Assembly: GCA_010032085.1 (NCBI GenBank)
Contig: RGYL01000049.1
Span: 1 to 6,286 of the forward strand
DNA length: 6,286 nucleotides
Reading direction: 5' to 3'
DNA from: Actinomycetota bacterium
Lineage (GTDB): Bacteria; Actinomycetota; Actinomycetes; Nanopelagicales; Nanopelagicaceae
Made by a program: the position numbers and the translations under genes. The notes below the pieces were generated by a model. It did not search any database. It had not been told where the DNA came from and was given only the letters and a program-made list of their open reading frames with translations. Shown here one piece after another: positions 5,061 to 6,286 of the stretch (position 1 is the first letter of the stretch; every line of letters begins with the position of its first letter).

Positions 5061-6286
5061 ATGAATTTGGCTTTAACTTCTGCTTACCCAGTCTTGGATG
5101 ACAACATGAGTGGAACGAAGCGATCTGCCTTTGATGAAGTAAATCAAAAGATAAGCCAAGCAGGGGAAATTCTTGGCCTAAAACCTGGCGTCATATCAGC
5201 CATGCAACAGTGCGAACGAGAAGTTGTAATTTCAATTCCGCTACGGCGCGGTAATGATCTTGAAGTGTTAAGTGGCTATCGAGTTCAACATTCGAGTGCG
5301 AGAGGGCCGCGTAAGGGCGGAATTCGATTTCATCAGGAGGTCGACCTTGATGAAGTTAGGGCTTTAGCGAGCCTTATGACATGGAAGACCGCCCTTATCG
5401 ACGTGCCGTTTGGGGGCGCAAAAGGCGGAGTAGCCGTTGATGCCAGCACTCTGACCGATCTAGAACGAGAAGAAATCATCCGCAGATGGACTCGATCTAT
5501 TCATCATGTACTCGGACATCAGCGCGATATACCTGCTCCAGATATGGGCACAGATGCGCGCACGATGGCTTGGCTAATGGATGAATTTCACCGGCTCGAA
5601 GGTTTCCAGCCGGCGTGCGTAACCGGAAAACCGGTAGAACTTTTTGGCGCTCCGGGAAGAGAAGAAGCAACGGGTCGTGGGGTTGCAATGATTGCTGCGG
5701 CCACACTTGAGAAACACGACGAGAAAGTTAAAGGCGCGAGAGTTTCCATACAAGGATTTGGAAATGTTGGAAGATATGCAGCACTTGCATGTCAAGAATT
5801 GGGATTCAAAGTTATCGCTATTTCTGATGTTAGCGGTGGGGTTATTGATCGCGATGGTATTGATATCCACGAAATAGTTAATTACAAGAACGTAATGGAG
5901 ATTCCCTCTTACGAAAAAGTACAACCACATGAAGTTCTCGAACAGAAATGTGAAGTGCTGATTCCGGCAGCGTTAGGTGGCGTTATAAATGCAGAAAATG
6001 TGGATCAAATAAAAGCTGAATACATTGTTGAGGGAGCTAATCAGCCTACAACTGCAGATGCTGATAAAGAGTTACGCGGAAGAGGAACACTAATCGTCCC
6101 GGATATTTTGGCAAATGCCGGAGGCGTTATGGGTTCTTATTTTGAGTGGACACAAAACATTCAACAGTACTCGTGGCCCATTGACAAATTCCGCAAAGAG
6201 CTAGATGGAAGAATGTCAAAAGCATTTGCAGATGTTCATAAAGAGTCAAAAAAGCATTCGGTAGATATGAGGACGGCCGCGTTCGT
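5061..6286 (+). CDS. gdhA: Glutamate dehydrogenase, Glu/Leu/Phe/Val dehydrogenase family (3' end cut by window)
   Basis: The frame is open from ATG 5061 to the last base: 408 codons, against roughly 420-430 for the RocG/GudB type, so only the final few residues are missing. It catalyses reversible oxidative deamination of glutamate to 2-oxoglutarate and ammonia with NAD(P) in the cytoplasm. Seen: Lys85 in KGGIRFH, Lys109 in TWKTA, catalytic Lys121 in GGAKGG and Asp161 in PAPD. Their spacings (24, 12, 40) are identical to K89, K113, K125 and D165 of the Clostridium symbiosum enzyme. Ser359 in GGVMGS corresponds to the Ser that, with K85's equivalent, holds the substrate gamma-carboxylate, so glutamate is favoured over leucine or phenylalanine. 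The Rossmann motif is GFGNVG at 232-237, with Asp256 ending the second strand; an acidic residue there leans toward NAD, but cofactor choice is not settled. The N-terminus could instead start at Met16 (5106). It is divergent from corA. Confidence 0.94.
   Translation, partial: MNLALTSAYPVLDDNMSGTKRSAFDEVNQKISQAGEILGLKPGVISAMQQCEREVVISIPLRRGNDLEVLSGYRVQHSSARGPRKGGIRFHQEVDLDEVRALASLMTWKTALIDVPFGGAKGGVAVDASTLTDLEREEIIRRWTRSIHHVLGHQRDIPAPDMGTDARTMAWLMDEFHRLEGFQPACVTGKPVELFGAPGREEATGRGVAMIAAATLEKHDEKVKGARVSIQGFGNVGRYAALACQELGFKVIAISDVSGGVIDRDGIDIHEIVNYKNVMEIPSYEKVQPHEVLEQKCEVLIPAALGGVINAENVDQIKAEYIVEGANQPTTADADKELRGRGTLIVPDILANAGGVMGSYFEWTQNIQQYSWPIDKFRKELDGRMSKAFADVHKESKKHSVDMRTAAF

Noticed and set aside
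5497..5930. Minus-strand frames and a short plus-strand frame within the dehydrogenase region
   Set aside because: The dehydrogenase frame has every catalytic residue and correct spacing here, so these are shadows.

Overview
The window looks like the core chromosome of a small-genome, modest-GC actinobacterium. The protein sequences have typical actinobacterial relatives: an AglA-type alpha-glucosidase, a GlbO-type truncated haemoglobin that is very close to the mycobacterial one, and an HNH protein of the kind found across Actinobacteria. However, the base composition is well below that of Streptomyces or Mycobacterium by eye. Intergenic spaces are tiny, genes overlap by 4 bp, and both convergent gene ends overlap or nearly touch. 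This fits a streamlined freshwater lineage such as the Nanopelagicales (acI), but that placement is inference, not shown.

Layout. Positions 1-2503 hold a tightly coupled plus-strand operon: the 3' part of a GH13 alpha-glucosidase (1-924), a 12-segment MFS transporter (921-2129) and a group II truncated haemoglobin (2126-2503). They are joined by 4-bp stop/start overlaps (GTGA, then ATGA). Converging on it is a short MscS-type channel gene (2485-3045, minus), whose last codons overlap the globin gene by 19 bp. A 111-bp divergent intergenic region separates it from an HNH nuclease gene (3157-3684, plus), followed after 9 bp by a 63-residue single-span membrane protein (3694-3885). Its stop is one base from the stop of an oppositely oriented 41-residue membrane protein (3887-4012, minus). 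That small gene abuts the end of corA (4013-4984, minus). A 76-bp divergent region then leads to a glutamate dehydrogenase gene (5061 onward, plus), which runs off the right edge close to its natural end.

Functionally, the left operon pairs alpha-glucoside hydrolysis and a transporter with a haem protein. The middle holds envelope and ion homeostasis genes (MscS, CorA, two micro-membrane proteins) and a conserved nuclease-like protein. The right edge is central nitrogen metabolism. There are no tRNA or rRNA genes, mobile elements, phage genes or CRISPR arrays. The least-described elements are the two tiny membrane proteins, especially the 41-residue one translationally coupled to corA, and the channel gene that ends at the edge of its beta domain. 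I did not find evidence for a new multi-gene defence or metabolic system.
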